A stretch of DNA of 64,000 bases from Chiayiivirga flava (lineage in GTDB: Bacteria > Pseudomonadota > Gammaproteobacteria > Xanthomonadales > Xanthomonadaceae). The notes under the pieces were generated by a model. That model was not told the origin of the DNA, did no database searches, and saw nothing but the letters and a program-made list of their open reading frames with translations. Location of the stretch: positions 124,001 through 188,000 of the forward strand of contig NZ_JACHHP010000007.1 in assembly GCF_014202825.1 (NCBI RefSeq). The letters are read 5' to 3'. Both the position numbers and the translations under genes were made by a program. Below, one piece after another: positions 8,714 through 17,693 of this stretch (positions within the stretch are counted from its first letter, which is position 1; every line of letters begins with the position of its first letter).

Positions 8714-9679
8714 ATGTCCGACACCCTCCCAGTCGATCCGCAGCGGCGGCAGCTCCTCGTCGGCGCGCTCGCCGCGGGCGCCGCGCTCTCGCTTCCCGCG
8801 TTCGCCGCGACGCCGCCGGGTTCCATCCCCTCCCACTCCAGCAAGGCCAGGACCATGAGCACGTTCACCACCAGCGACGGCACGCAGCTCTACTACAAGG
8901 ATTGGGGCAGCGGCCCGATCGTCACCTTCAGCCACGGATGGCCGCTGACGGCGGACGCGTGGGAGGCGCAGATGTTCCATCTTGCCTCGAACGGCTTCCG
9001 CTGCATCGCGCACGACCGGCGGGGTCATGGCCGGTCGAGCCAGCCCTGGAACGGCAACGACATGGACACCTACGCCGACGATCTCGCGCAGCTGTTCGCC
9101 GCGCTCGACGTGCGGGACGCGATCATGATCGGCCACTCCACCGGCGGTGGCGAGGTGGCGCGCTACATCGGACGGCACGGCACCGCCCGCGTGAAGAAGG
9201 CCGTGCTGATGGGCGCGGTGCCGCCGATCATGCTGAAGACCGATGCCAATCCCGGCGGCCTGCCGATGGAAGTGTTCGACGGCTTCCGCAAGGCCTATCT
9301 CGCCGATCGTTCGCAGTTTTTCCTCGATGTGGCGAGCGGCCCGTTCTTCGGCTTCAACCGGCCCGGCGCGAAGGTGTCGCAGGGGCTGATCCAGTCGTGG
9401 TGGATGCAGGGCATGATGTCCGGCCACAAGAACGCCTACGACTGCATCAAGGCGTTTTCCGAAACCGACTTCACCGCGGATCTGAAGAAGTTCGACGTGC
9501 CCACGCTCATCATTCACGGCGACGACGACCAGATCGTGCCGATCGGTGCCTCCGCGATGCTGTCGTCCAAGCTCGTGAAGAATGCGGAGCTGAAGATCTA
9601 CAAGGGCGGCACCCACAGCCTCGGCGACACCAGCAAGGACCAGCTCAACGCCGATCTGCTCGCGTTCGCGCGCGCCTGA
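8714..9679 (+). CDS. Tat-exported alpha/beta hydrolase, non-heme haloperoxidase/arylesterase type
   Basis: The 321-residue protein begins with a twin-arginine-like signal (residues 1-32: '[22 protein letters not shown]'). The hydrolase domain (49-321) is a close match to cofactor-free chloroperoxidases/arylesterases. The nucleophile is S142 in '[13 protein letters not shown]', the acid D272 in 'HGDDDQIVP' and the base H301 in 'GGTHSLGD'; the oxyanion region is '[11 protein letters not shown]'. Such enzymes hydrolyse esters and carry out perhydrolysis. Most relatives are cytoplasmic and begin at the internal ATG at 8855 ('[18 protein letters not shown]'). Either a leader was added here or two products are made. 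Confidence 0.88.
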   Translation: MSDTLPVDPQRRQLLVGALAAGAALSLPAFAATPPGSIPSHSSKARTMSTFTTSDGTQLYYKDWGSGPIVTFSHGWPLTADAWEAQMFHLASNGFRCIAHDRRGHGRSSQPWNGNDMDTYADDLAQLFAALDVRDAIMIGHSTGGGEVARYIGRHGTARVKKAVLMGAVPPIMLKTDANPGGLPMEVFDGFRKAYLADRSQFFLDVASGPFFGFNRPGAKVSQGLIQSWWMQGMMSGHKNAYDCIKAFSETDFTADLKKFDVPTLIIHGDDDQIVPIGASAMLSSKLVKNAELKIYKGGTHSLGDTSKDQLNADLLAFARA

Positions 9680-9703
9680 GGCCGCGGCTGCGCGCCGCGT
9701 CGC

Positions 9704-10690
9704 TCAGGCGTTGGGCACGACGAGGATCTTGCCGTTGCGCTCGCCCGCAGCGGCGGCGGTCACGGCCTCGCGGATGCGTTCGACGGGGTAGGTGGCCGCC
9801 ACCGGCGCGTGCAGCGTTCCGCGTGCGATCAGCGCGGCCACCTCGCCGAAGACGGCCTGCCGCTGCTGCGCGTCGGCCTGCCTGAACCAGCGCGAGAGCC
9901 AGAAGCCGCGCAGCGTGATGTCGCGGAACACGAAGGCGGCCGGCGAGGCATGGCACGGTTCGCCGCTCATCGCGCCGTAATTCACCAGCACGCCGCGTTC
10001 GGCCAGGCAGCCGGCGAGACGATCCGTGGCCGCGCCGCCGACCGCATCGATGCCGAGCCGGATCGCCGCGCCGCCGGTGGCGTCGGCCACGCGCTCGGTG
10101 AGCCTGTCGCCGTCCACCAGCACCACGTCGCCACCGGCATCGCGTACGGCCTGCAGCGCGCTGTCGCGCCGCACGATGTTCACCGTGCGCAGGCCGCGCA
10201 GCTTCGCAATCTGCACGAGGTAGGCGCCGACACCGGAGTTGGCCGCGTTCTGGATCACCCAGTCGCCGGGCTGCAGATCGACGAACTCGCGCAGCATCAG
10301 CAGCGCGGTCGGGGGGTTCACGGTCATCATCGCCAGCTGCCGCGGATCGGCATCGTCCGGCAGCGGCATCAGGCGTGCCGCGTCCACCACCACGTGCGTG
10401 CTCCAGCTGCCGCAGCCGACCGGCAACAGCACGGTCCGGCCCATCGGCAGCCCGGGACGCGAACTGCGCAGTGCGACGATGCGTCCGATGCCCTCGTTGC
10501 CGCCCACCGCCGGCAGCGGCGGCAGCAGCCCGTACCGCCCGGTCAGCGTCAGCACGTCGGACGGGTTGATCGGCGCCGCCAGCACTTCGACCAGCGCCTG
10601 GCCCTCGGCGAGCGCGGGCACGGTGAATTCCACCGCGTCGATGACATCCTGCGGCACGGGGCCGCGCTGCGAATACACGGCGCGTTTCAT
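9704..10690 (-). CDS. MDR-family 2-enoyl-thioester reductase-like oxidoreductase
   Basis: The 328-residue protein is a medium-chain dehydrogenase/reductase without catalytic zinc ligands. '[14 protein letters not shown]', 'GNEGIGRI', '[35 protein letters not shown]' and '[10 protein letters not shown]' match the mitochondrial/bacterial trans-2-enoyl-CoA (ACP) reductase group (MECR/Etr1), with the NADPH-binding motif '[16 protein letters not shown]'. A GGAGGAAA ribosome site precedes the start. It probably reduces alpha,beta-unsaturated thioesters or quinones with NADPH. Confidence 0.85.
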   Translation of the reverse strand: MKRAVYSQRGPVPQDVIDAVEFTVPALAEGQALVEVLAAPINPSDVLTLTGRYGLLPPLPAVGGNEGIGRIVALRSSRPGLPMGRTVLLPVGCGSWSTHVVVDAARLMPLPDDADPRQLAMMTVNPPTALLMLREFVDLQPGDWVIQNAANSGVGAYLVQIAKLRGLRTVNIVRRDSALQAVRDAGGDVVLVDGDRLTERVADATGGAAIRLGIDAVGGAATDRLAGCLAERGVLVNYGAMSGEPCHASPAAFVFRDITLRGFWLSRWFRQADAQQRQAVFGEVAALIARGTLHAPVAATYPVERIREAVTAAAAGERNGKILVVPNA

Positions 10691-10877
10691 GGGCGATTTC
10701 CTCCTGTCGACCCCGCAGACGATACACGCAGCCGCGGCCCCGGTTTGCAAGCGCGGCCCGGACAGTCCACTCTGCGCGCCCCGGAGCCGCGGCGAGCCCG
10801 CGCCGCGCGCGCGGTTTCGGGCTCCGCCGCCTCTGCCTGCGCCCGCCGACCCGTTGCGGCGCGCCGTGACCGATCCC

Positions 10878-12440
10878 ATGACGACCACCGACATCCCCCG
10901 TTCGCCGCCGGCCGTGCCGGACGATCTGCTGCAGCGCCTGCACGCCGCCGCCGAGTTTCTCGAGACCGTCGCAGGCGACGCCGCGCTGCGCGACGCCCTG
11001 CCCGAGGCCGACCTCAAGCGGCTCAAGGCCGCCGCCAGCCGCTTCCACCATCCCGACCCCGTGTCCAGCCGCAAGCTGCGCAAGGAACGCAAGCGGCAGC
11101 ACATGCAGGCCAAACTGCAGAAGGACGATGCCGTGCTGCACGCGACCGGCATCCGCGAACTGCGCCGCAAGCCGGTGTTCACCACGCCGAACTACTTCCC
11201 GCCGCAGCCGGCGGACGCGAACCTGACCGCGCACGACACCATCGACGACAGCGCGCCGCGCGAATCGCTCGAACTGCAGCACTGCTACGTCTGCAAGCGC
11301 AAGTACACGCGCATCCACCATTTCTACGACCAGCTGTGCCCGGACTGCGCGCAGTTCAATTTCCACAAGCGCACCGAAACCGCCGACTTGCGCGGCCGCG
11401 TCGCGCTGCTGACCGGCGGGCGGGTGAAGATCGGTTACCAGGCCGGGCTCAAGCTGCTGCGCGCCGGCGCGCACCTGATCGTCACGACGCGCTTTCCGCG
11501 CGATTCGGCCGCACGCTATGCGCAGGAACCGGATTTCGCGGACTGGTCGGACCGGCTGGAGATCTTCGGGCTCGACCTGCGCCACACGCCGAGCGTCGAA
11601 GCCTTCTGCACCGAACTGCTGCGCACGCACGAGCGCCTGGACTTCATCGTCAACAACGCCTGCCAGACGGTGCGCCGCCCGCCGGCGTTCTACGCTCACA
11701 TGATGGCCGGCGAAACCGCCGCCGCGGCCGACACGCCGGCGCACGTGCGCAAGCTCCTGGGCCGCTACGAAGGCCTGCGCGCGGCCGACCTGGTGCCGGA
11801 TGCGAACGCGCTGGCGACGGCGAATGCGCAGGGCCTGCTGCGCGCCGCCGAACTGTCGCAGGTGCCGCTGCTCGCGGACGAACTGCTGGGTCAATCGCAT
11901 CTGTTCCCGGACGGCCGGCTCGACCAGGACCTGCAACAGATCGACCTGCGCGGACGCAATTCCTGGCGCCTGCTGCTGCACGAGGTGCCGTCGGTGGAAC
12001 TGCTCGAAGTGCAGCTGGTCAACGCCATCGCGCCGTTCCTGATCAACGCGCGGCTCAAGCCGCTGATGCTGTGCACTCCGGAACGCGACAAGCACATCGT
12101 CAACGTGTCGGCGATGGAAGGCCAGTTCTACCGCAACTTCAAGACCACGCGCCATCCGCACACCAACATGGCCAAGGCCGCGCTCAACATGATGACGCGC
12201 ACCTCGGCCGCGGACTATTTCAACGACGGCATCCACATGAACAGCGTCGACACCGGCTGGGTGACCGACGAGGATCCGGCCGAGATCGCGGCGCGCAAGG
12301 TGGTCGAGGAACGATTCCACCCGCCGCTCGACATCGTCGACGGCGCCGCGCGCATCGTCGATCCGATCATCGCCGGCTTCAACACCGGCGAGCATGTGTG
12401 GGGCCAGTTTTTGAAGGACTACAAACCCACCGACTGGTGA
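10878..12440 (+). CDS. Long SDR-fold protein with N-terminal zinc ribbon, catalytic Tyr absent
   Basis: The 520-residue protein has three parts. Residues 1-130 are helical and basic. Residues 136-157 form a CxxC...CxxC zinc ribbon (C136, C139, C154, C157; '[22 protein letters not shown]'). Residues 170-510 form a Rossmann SDR domain with '[14 protein letters not shown]' (T179, G180, G186). '[11 protein letters not shown]' and S411 in 'NVSAMEG' are kept, but the YxxxK motif reads 'HTNMAKAA': T429 stands in the tyrosine position before K433. '[15 protein letters not shown]' closes the cofactor pocket. Proteins of this architecture are annotated only as SDR oxidoreductases. The 3' end overlaps the convergent gene by 22 bases. 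Confidence 0.8.
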   Translation: MTTTDIPRSPPAVPDDLLQRLHAAAEFLETVAGDAALRDALPEADLKRLKAAASRFHHPDPVSSRKLRKERKRQHMQAKLQKDDAVLHATGIRELRRKPVFTTPNYFPPQPADANLTAHDTIDDSAPRESLELQHCYVCKRKYTRIHHFYDQLCPDCAQFNFHKRTETADLRGRVALLTGGRVKIGYQAGLKLLRAGAHLIVTTRFPRDSAARYAQEPDFADWSDRLEIFGLDLRHTPSVEAFCTELLRTHERLDFIVNNACQTVRRPPAFYAHMMAGETAAAADTPAHVRKLLGRYEGLRAADLVPDANALATANAQGLLRAAELSQVPLLADELLGQSHLFPDGRLDQDLQQIDLRGRNSWRLLLHEVPSVELLEVQLVNAIAPFLINARLKPLMLCTPERDKHIVNVSAMEGQFYRNFKTTRHPHTNMAKAALNMMTRTSAADYFNDGIHMNSVDTGWVTDEDPAEIAARKVVEERFHPPLDIVDGAARIVDPIIAGFNTGEHVWGQFLKDYKPTDW

Positions 12441-13693
12441 GATGCGTTCGCGGGCGTCTGGCCGCCGAGGTCGGTCTCGCAGGTCCGCAGGCGGTCGTCG
12501 AGGTAGCGGTCGAACAACGTCGTGTGCAGATTATGCAGCACCAGTTCGATGCGGTACGGCGTGCGCGGATTGCGGTCGAGCAGGCGCGCGATGTGGAAGC
12601 CGACCGGCTTGACGCCGAGCTTGTGCACATAGATGCGCATGCCGCGGTAGAACGGATCGTCGAGCAATGCGTCCATGCGCGCGAGCGTGGCGCGGGCGTT
12701 CGGCCCCTGGCGCGCGCGCAGCGCGGCGTCGCGGTCGATCAGCAGGCGCTCGAAGCCGCGGCCCCACGCATGCGGGTTCACCTGGCGCGAGAGTTCCCAC
12801 AGTTCGCGGTTGATCCGATTGTAGTGCGCGAAACCGCCGTGCCGGCGCAAGGCCTCCGCGGCGGCGGCGTCGACGTCGTAGATCACGAAGTTCTCGGCCC
12901 GGTTGGTGCTGTCGTCGAGGGTCTGCGCGTCGAACACGTGTTCGATGAAGCCGGGCAGGCCGGCGAAGGCCTGGCGTCCGTCGCGCGAGGCCTGCACGGC
13001 GAGTCCGTCGCGGGTAAAGGTTCCCGCTTCGCTGCCGAGCAGGATGCTGCGCGTGCCGTGCAGCTGGTTGAAGGTGCCGATGACGATTTCGTCGGCGGCG
13101 AACGCGCGATCGAAGCCGTCGCCGCCGAAGAGCTCGGCCAGCGTCGCGTACTGCGCGATCTGCCGGCCGACGCCGCATTCGGAGCGCACGCTGCCGGTGT
13201 AGAAGGCCTCGATCGCGCGCCGGTTCGATCCGGCGGGGCGGTAGCCGCGGCCGAAACTGCGGATGCGTTCCCAGCCGTCGGCGCGCGCACCGCCGGCACC
13301 GAAGCCGATCCAGCCGGTCTGCAGGCCGAAGAAGGCGTAGCGCGGGTTGGCGACGAGGCTGTCGACCGCGCGCCGCGTCGCCGCGCCGAGCGCAAAACCG
13401 TAGGCGCAATGTGTCGCGGGGTGGTCCCGCAGCTGCGCGTACAGCGTCGCGCGTGCGGCGTAGGTGATTCCGCGGGGCATCCGCACGCGCAGATCGCCCA
13501 GTGCATGCGCCTCGTCGAGCGTGGCGCGGTCGCACGGCGTGCCCGCCTCGATGCGCGCCACGGCGCCGTCGTCCGCGACGAAGCGCCAGCCCAGCGCCGC
13601 GAGCACGCGCTCCTCGCACGGCACGGCGGCGTCGGCCGTGCCCGCGAGCAACAGCAACGCGAGCGCGCGGCGGAACAGCTGCGCCGCGCGCAC
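12419..13693 (-). CDS. Exported protein with bacterial transglutaminase (Tgl)-like signatures
   Basis: The 424-residue protein probably starts at the GTG at 13693, which gives a signal peptide ('[23 protein letters not shown]'); no suitable ATG exists. The central region resembles Bacillus spore transglutaminase Tgl: '[23 protein letters not shown]' places E172-C173 where Tgl has the catalytic Glu-Cys pair. '[15 protein letters not shown]' parallels the following Tgl strand, and E266 in 'AENFVIYD' parallels the second catalytic Glu in 'GENV'. If correct it would cross-link or deamidate proteins in the periplasm. This is inference from remembered motifs; overall identity is low. It lies 5 bases downstream of kbp. 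Confidence 0.6.
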   Translation of the reverse strand: MRAAQLFRRALALLLLAGTADAAVPCEERVLAALGWRFVADDGAVARIEAGTPCDRATLDEAHALGDLRVRMPRGITYAARATLYAQLRDHPATHCAYGFALGAATRRAVDSLVANPRYAFFGLQTGWIGFGAGGARADGWERIRSFGRGYRPAGSNRRAIEAFYTGSVRSECGVGRQIAQYATLAELFGGDGFDRAFAADEIVIGTFNQLHGTRSILLGSEAGTFTRDGLAVQASRDGRQAFAGLPGFIEHVFDAQTLDDSTNRAENFVIYDVDAAAAEALRRHGGFAHYNRINRELWELSRQVNPHAWGRGFERLLIDRDAALRARQGPNARATLARMDALLDDPFYRGMRIYVHKLGVKPVGFHIARLLDRNPRTPYRIELVLHNLHTTLFDRYLDDRLRTCETDLGGQTPANASHQSVGL

Positions 13694-13698
13694 GGCCG

Positions 13699-14205
13699 TC
13701 AGTCGGCCTTGGGCGGGATGCGCAGCGCCTGACCCGGGTAGATCTTGTCCGGGTGGGTGAGCATCGGCCGGTTGGCTTCGAAGATGCGGTTGTACAGGTT
13801 CGCGTTGCCGTAGAACTGCTTGCTGATGGCCGACAGCGTGTCGCCCTTCTGCACCGTGTAGAACTGCGCGGCCGGCGCGGTCTGCAGCGCAGCCGGGGCG
13901 GGCGCATCGAGCGGGCTCGGCGGCGTCGGCGCCGGGCCGGTGTTGGACGGGTCGATGAAGATCACGTCCTGCACCTGCTCCACGCCGGCGACATTGCCCA
14001 GCGCCAGCACGATCTTCTCGCGCTCTTCCTGCGTCTTCGCGCGGCCGCTCACGGTGACCTTGCCGCCGTCGCGCTCGACCTTCAGATCGTCGCCGCCGAG
14101 TCTGAACTTGCGCACGTGCTCCACGAGCAGGTCGGACGCCTGCTTGGCGGGATTGAGGTCGAGCAGCTTTTCCCCGGCGCTCTTGACGAAATCGAACAGG
14201 CTCAT
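13699..14205 (-). CDS. kbp: Kbp-like potassium-binding protein with BON and LysM domains
   Basis: The 168-residue protein matches E. coli Kbp (YgaU) from end to end: 'MSLFDFVKSAGEKLLDL', a BON domain (about 25-88, 'VTVSGRAKTQEEREKIVLALGNVAGVEQV'), a Pro/Ala linker (about 89-112), and a LysM domain (115-164, 'FYTVQKGDTLSAISKQFYGN', 'IFEANRPML', 'KIYPGQALRIP'). Kbp is a cytoplasmic K+-binding protein induced by osmotic stress in E. coli. The linker is longer than in E. coli. It is divergent from the gly-zipper stress gene and followed closely by the Tgl-like gene. Confidence 0.92.
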   Translation of the reverse strand: MSLFDFVKSAGEKLLDLNPAKQASDLLVEHVRKFRLGGDDLKVERDGGKVTVSGRAKTQEEREKIVLALGNVAGVEQVQDVIFIDPSNTGPAPTPPSPLDAPAPAALQTAPAAQFYTVQKGDTLSAISKQFYGNANLYNRIFEANRPMLTHPDKIYPGQALRIPPKAD

Positions 14206-14375
14206 GCGGTGTCTCCTCGACGGTGGGACGCACAGCGTAGCGCGACACCCGTGCTCGTGCCGCTGCACGTGCCGCAGGGCGATCTGCAGCGGCGCCGCGC
14301 CGCTGCCGTGCGATGCGCAGACCGACAAGCGCGCGCGATCCGCACCGCGCCGCGGTTTGCGCGCCGGCGCGTGCA

Positions 14376-14391
14376 TGGCACGCCGCTTGCT
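14376..14391 (+). promoter_or_regulatory. Sigma-54 (RpoN) promoter
   Basis: TGGCACGCCGCTTGCT matches the RpoN consensus TGGCACG-N4-TTGCW at every fixed position, with GG and GC 10 bases apart. It lies about 69 bases upstream of the gly-zipper gene, which predicts a 5' leader of about 58 bases. Confidence 0.7.
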
Positions 14392-14459
14392 GATTCCGAT
14401 TGTTGCCGCGGCAACGCACCGGCGCGAGTCGCCGACCCCATCGCAAGGAGATGCGTACC

Positions 14460-15275
14460 ATGACCAATCCCAGCAAACACACCGTCACCGGCGACCGCAA
14501 GGGCACCGACCAGAACCGCGATCCCATCACCGGCACGCCCGGTGCGCACCCGGTCGGCGTCGGCCTCGGCGGCGCGGCGGGCGGCGCGGCCGGTGCCGCG
14601 GCCGGCGCCATCTTCGGGCCGATCGGCCTACTCGTCGGCGCCGCCGTCGGCACGCTGGCCGGCGCGTCCGCCGGCAAGGGTGTCGCGGAGTCCATCGACC
14701 CGACCGCCGAACGCGAGTACTGGCGCGGCGAATACGCCAACCGTCCGTACGTCTCGCCCGAGCGCGACTTCGACACCCACTACGCACCCGCCTACGAGTA
14801 CGGCACCACCGCGCGCGGCCGCTACGCCGACCGCACCTGGGACGCGGCGCTGGAAAGCGACCTGGCACGCGACTGGGGCCAGGTGCGCGGCACGTCCGAG
14901 CTCGACTGGGACGCCGCGCAGCCGGCCGTGAAGGATGCGTGGGAGCGCAGCGACCGTACCTACCGCACCTACGACAGCGTCGATGCCCAGTATCGCGAGC
15001 GTTACCAGCAGGCGCCGTACTACGACCCGGCCTATCCGTACGAGGACTACCGCCAGGCCTACCGCTACGGCACCTACGCCCGCGCCAGCAACCCCGACCG
15101 TCCGTGGAACGACGACTACGAGCGCGAACTGTCGTCGGGCTGGAACACCGCGCGCGGCCAGTCGCGGATGGAGTGGGATCAGGCGCGCGCCGCGGCCCGC
15201 GACGCGTGGGAGAGCACCGCGCCCAACGCAGGTCCCGACCGCGGCGACGGCAACGACCCGTTCCGCGTCCGTTGA
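14460..15275 (+). CDS. Gly-zipper protein with duplicated Tyr/Trp-rich stress repeat
   Basis: The 271-residue protein has a glycine/alanine-zipper membrane hairpin (residues 32-76, 'GVGLGGAAGGAAGAAAGAIFGPIGLLVGAAVGTLAG') and two copies of a roughly 56-residue unit (108-163 and 197-252). Each copy has the plan AY.YG..AR...DR.W....E..L...W...RG.S...WD.A..A..DAWE. Related repeats occur in proteobacterial stress proteins of unknown function. An AAGGAG ribosome site precedes the start, and a consensus sigma-54 promoter lies upstream. The two following genes run in the same direction and may be co-expressed. Confidence 0.75.
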   Translation: MTNPSKHTVTGDRKGTDQNRDPITGTPGAHPVGVGLGGAAGGAAGAAAGAIFGPIGLLVGAAVGTLAGASAGKGVAESIDPTAEREYWRGEYANRPYVSPERDFDTHYAPAYEYGTTARGRYADRTWDAALESDLARDWGQVRGTSELDWDAAQPAVKDAWERSDRTYRTYDSVDAQYRERYQQAPYYDPAYPYEDYRQAYRYGTYARASNPDRPWNDDYERELSSGWNTARGQSRMEWDQARAAARDAWESTAPNAGPDRGDGNDPFRVR

Positions 15276-15361
15276 TTGTCGGCGCGGCCTGAATCCACGC
15301 GCCCCCGGCCGGCCGTACCTCAGGGTGCGGCCGGCCGTCCGGCGTTACGGAGATGCATTCG

Positions 15362-15742
15362 ATGCTGAAGATCTATCTGGGTTTCAACGCGGCGCTGTAC
15401 CTGGTGTTCGCCCTCTGGTGCACCTTCTGGGCGTCGAAGACCGCCACCGCGCAGGGTTTTCTCGCGCTCGACGGCGCAGGGCGCGCCGAATACCTCACCG
15501 TCTACGGCGGACTGCAGTTCGGCCTGGCGCTGTTCTTCGCACTGCTCGCATGGACGCCGCGCTGGCACGAGGTCGGGCTGCTGTTCGCGTTGTGCATCTA
15601 CCTGCCGATCGTGCTCTGGCGCATCGCGGGACTCGTCGCACACTGGCCGGTCGGGAGCACCACGCTTGCCGTCGCAGGTCTCGAAGCGTTCATGTTGCTG
15701 TGGGCAGGCTGGATCTGGTTTTCGCAACGCGGCAGCGCCTGA
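15362..15742 (+). CDS. DUF4345-type four-helix membrane protein
   Basis: The 126-residue protein has four hydrophobic helices (about 3-24, 47-67, 71-91, 99-119). 'EYLTVYGGLQFGLALFFALLAW' in the second helix is the hallmark of the DUF4345 membrane family. The start at 15362 has a GGAG site 8 bases upstream; an in-frame ATG at 15353 lies too close to it. Function is unknown. It sits between two stress-type genes on the same strand. Confidence 0.72.
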   Translation: MLKIYLGFNAALYLVFALWCTFWASKTATAQGFLALDGAGRAEYLTVYGGLQFGLALFFALLAWTPRWHEVGLLFALCIYLPIVLWRIAGLVAHWPVGSTTLAVAGLEAFMLLWAGWIWFSQRGSA

Positions 15743-15776
15743 GTCGTCGGGCGCGTCGGACAACAGGGAGAACGAC

Positions 15777-16256
15777 ATGGGTCAACGCTGGAATTTCTTC
15801 AAGGAATCGGACGCTTCGTGGGGCATGTTCTACCCGAAGAACTATCTCGTGGCCGGTTACGGCAGCCGCGAACGGGCCGAAGAGGTGAAAGCACGGCTGC
15901 TCGACGCCGGATTTCCGGCCGACGAAGTGGCGACGGCGTCCGGCGCGTTTGTCGTGGAGCAGCTCGAACACGACCCCGAGCCCGGTTTCCTCGATCGCAT
16001 GAAGCAGGAAATCGCGCGTGCGGTCGGCACCGAGGCCGGCTACATCGACGACGACCTCAAGCACGCACGCGAAGGCGGCGCGTTCCTGTTCGTGTACGTG
16101 CCGACGGACGAAGCCGTGGCGCGCGCGCGCCGCGTGATCGATGCCTCGGCACCGGTGCTGGCGCGGCGCTACATGGCGCTGGGCATCGAGCGTTACACCT
16201 ATCCGCCGCAGTCGCGGATCCAGCAGGAATCGCGCAAGGCGGCGGCGCGCCAGTGA
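15777..16256 (+). CDS. Soluble general-stress-like protein, unknown
   Basis: The 159-residue protein has no signal peptide. It begins 'MGQRWNFFKESDASWGMFYPKNYLVAGYGS', continues with an alpha/beta fold ('RERAEEVKARLLDAGFPADEVATASGAFVVEQLEHDPEPGFLDRMKQEI') and shows a second ferredoxin-like repeat ('AFLFVYVPTDEAVARARRVI'). The layout resembles small proteins with a general-stress YflT-like N-terminal fold, without assured homology. An AGGGAG ribosome site is present. It may share the sigma-54-driven transcript starting near 14400. Confidence 0.6.
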   Translation: MGQRWNFFKESDASWGMFYPKNYLVAGYGSRERAEEVKARLLDAGFPADEVATASGAFVVEQLEHDPEPGFLDRMKQEIARAVGTEAGYIDDDLKHAREGGAFLFVYVPTDEAVARARRVIDASAPVLARRYMALGIERYTYPPQSRIQQESRKAAARQ

Positions 16257-16259
16257 CCC

Positions 16260-17009
16260 TCACTCCGGCGCCCCGGCGCCGGACGGCACGGGCGGTGCCC
16301 CCGCCCGCAACGCGCTCGCGAACAACACCACGCCGAGCGCCAGGATCGCGAGCGAGAGCGCCGCGAGCGCGCCCCCCCAGACCCAGTGCGGCAGCCACAG
16401 TGCGTTCGCGATCTGGGCGGTGTCCGACGGCATGAGGCCGAGCCCCGTCCGTGCCTGCGCCGTGAACAGGTAGTCGGCGCGGGAAAACGCGGACAGGCAC
16501 AGCTGGATCGCGAGAAAGCACGTGACCGCCTGCGCAACCCGGGCCGAGCCGCGCACGGCGACAACGGCGAGGAGCGCGGCAAACAGGCCGACGAAGGCCA
16601 CACCGAACGCATTGCGCACCCACAGCGGCAGCGCGAGCGCCAGCATGCCGGTCATGATCCACAGCGCCACCCGCGCCGACCCCGCGCGCCGCGCGGCGAA
16701 GAACAGCGCCAGGGCCACCAGCGGCGGACCCAGCGGACCGCCGGCCGCGATCGCGGCCACCATCGTCCGACTGCCGTCGCTGCGCGTGGTCGCGACGCCG
16801 GAGCCGTCGGCATAGATGCGCAGGGCGTCGAAACCACCGCCGGCAAGCAAGGCGGCGATGCCGTGACCCAGTTCGTGGAACAGCGTCGACACCAGGATCA
16901 GCGGCCACGCGAGCCACGCCAGCGACGGGATCCACACTGGCAGCAGGAGCAGCACCAGGCTCAGTCCGGTCGCGGCCAGCAGGGCCTGCAGGGCGTGGCG
17001 GTGGGTCAT
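16260..17009 (-). CDS. M50B-type membrane metallopeptidase
   Basis: The 249-residue integral membrane protein has about seven hydrophobic segments. The zinc motif is 'HELGHG' (H45, E46, H49) near the end of the second segment, as in the Peptidase_M50B family (PF13398). A later 'GGPLGPPLVALALFF' could serve as the NPDG-like region of site-2 proteases, although a clear Asp ligand is not evident. Intramembrane proteolysis is possible but no substrate is indicated. It is convergent with the gene at 15777, with a 3-base gap. Confidence 0.8.
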   Translation of the reverse strand: MTHRHALQALLAATGLSLVLLLLPVWIPSLAWLAWPLILVSTLFHELGHGIAALLAGGGFDALRIYADGSGVATTRSDGSRTMVAAIAAGGPLGPPLVALALFFAARRAGSARVALWIMTGMLALALPLWVRNAFGVAFVGLFAALLAVVAVRGSARVAQAVTCFLAIQLCLSAFSRADYLFTAQARTGLGLMPSDTAQIANALWLPHWVWGGALAALSLAILALGVVLFASALRAGAPPVPSGAGAPE

Positions 17010-17168
17010 CCGCGGGCTCGCTCGGGAAACGGACCGATTCTGGCAGAGTGGGGTGCGGCCCGGGTTCGGACGATGGGTACATACGCCATCGCGCGGCCCG
17101 GGGATCAGTGCTGGCCCGGTTTCTGCATTCACCCCGTCCGTGGACAGACGGTCCACAGGGGGAGTCCG

Positions 17169-17309
17169 ATGGTCATGCTGATCCTGACGTTGCGCGAACT
17201 GGTGCTGTGGCCGCTGCTGGACTGGAGCGGCGCGTGCCTGGACGCCCTGGCCCTGGGCCTGCGCGCGCCTGCCGCCGCCGCGGATCCGATGCCGTCGCCG
17301 TTCGACTGA
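17169..17309 (+). CDS. Possible 46-residue small membrane protein
   Basis: An ATG preceded by GGGGGAG at good spacing opens a short frame ('MVMLILTLRELVLWPLLDW...') with one hydrophobic N-terminal helix. It lies alone between the metallopeptidase and the lipoprotein gene. No homology is recognised and chance cannot be excluded. Confidence 0.3.
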   Translation: MVMLILTLRELVLWPLLDWSGACLDALALGLRAPAAAADPMPSPFD

Positions 17310-17462
17310 TCGACGCGGGCCGGGCGATTTCTGACGCGTCGCGTCACATCGCCGTTCCCGCCCGCCCCGCCGCATCCGGGCATGGAACCGGCGCGGCCTG
17401 CATGGCACTCTAGCGGGGTTCGCCGCGGCATTCCGGCCCGGTGCCTTGCGCGGAGCCTGCCC

Positions 17463-17693
17463 ATGCGATTCCCATCGGTCTTCCTGCTCGCCGTCGTCGT
17501 CATGGCGGCCGGTTGCGCGTCCAGCTCCGACAGCCTGTACCGGCCGGCGGACACCACCGTGTCGAACCCCGGGTCCGCGCCGCTCGGCGACGAACTCGAC
17601 CAGGACCGCGAAGACCTGCAGAACGCGGCCAAGGCACGCGAGGAGTCGCTGCGCGAACAGCGCGAAGATGACGATGTCGACGACGGCGACTGA
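17463..17693 (+). CDS. Small lipoprotein
   Basis: The 76-residue protein has a lipoprotein signal with lipobox 'MAAGC' and lipid-acceptor C18. The mature part is short, polar and strongly charged, with a helical 'LDQDREDLQNAAKAREESLREQREDDD' tail suggesting a coiled coil. Its 3' end overlaps the start of the HAD hydrolase gene by about 20 bases. Outer-membrane anchoring is expected because Asp is absent at position +2 (Ala). Function is unknown. Confidence 0.72.
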   Translation: MRFPSVFLLAVVVMAAGCASSSDSLYRPADTTVSNPGSAPLGDELDQDREDLQNAAKAREESLREQREDDDVDDGD

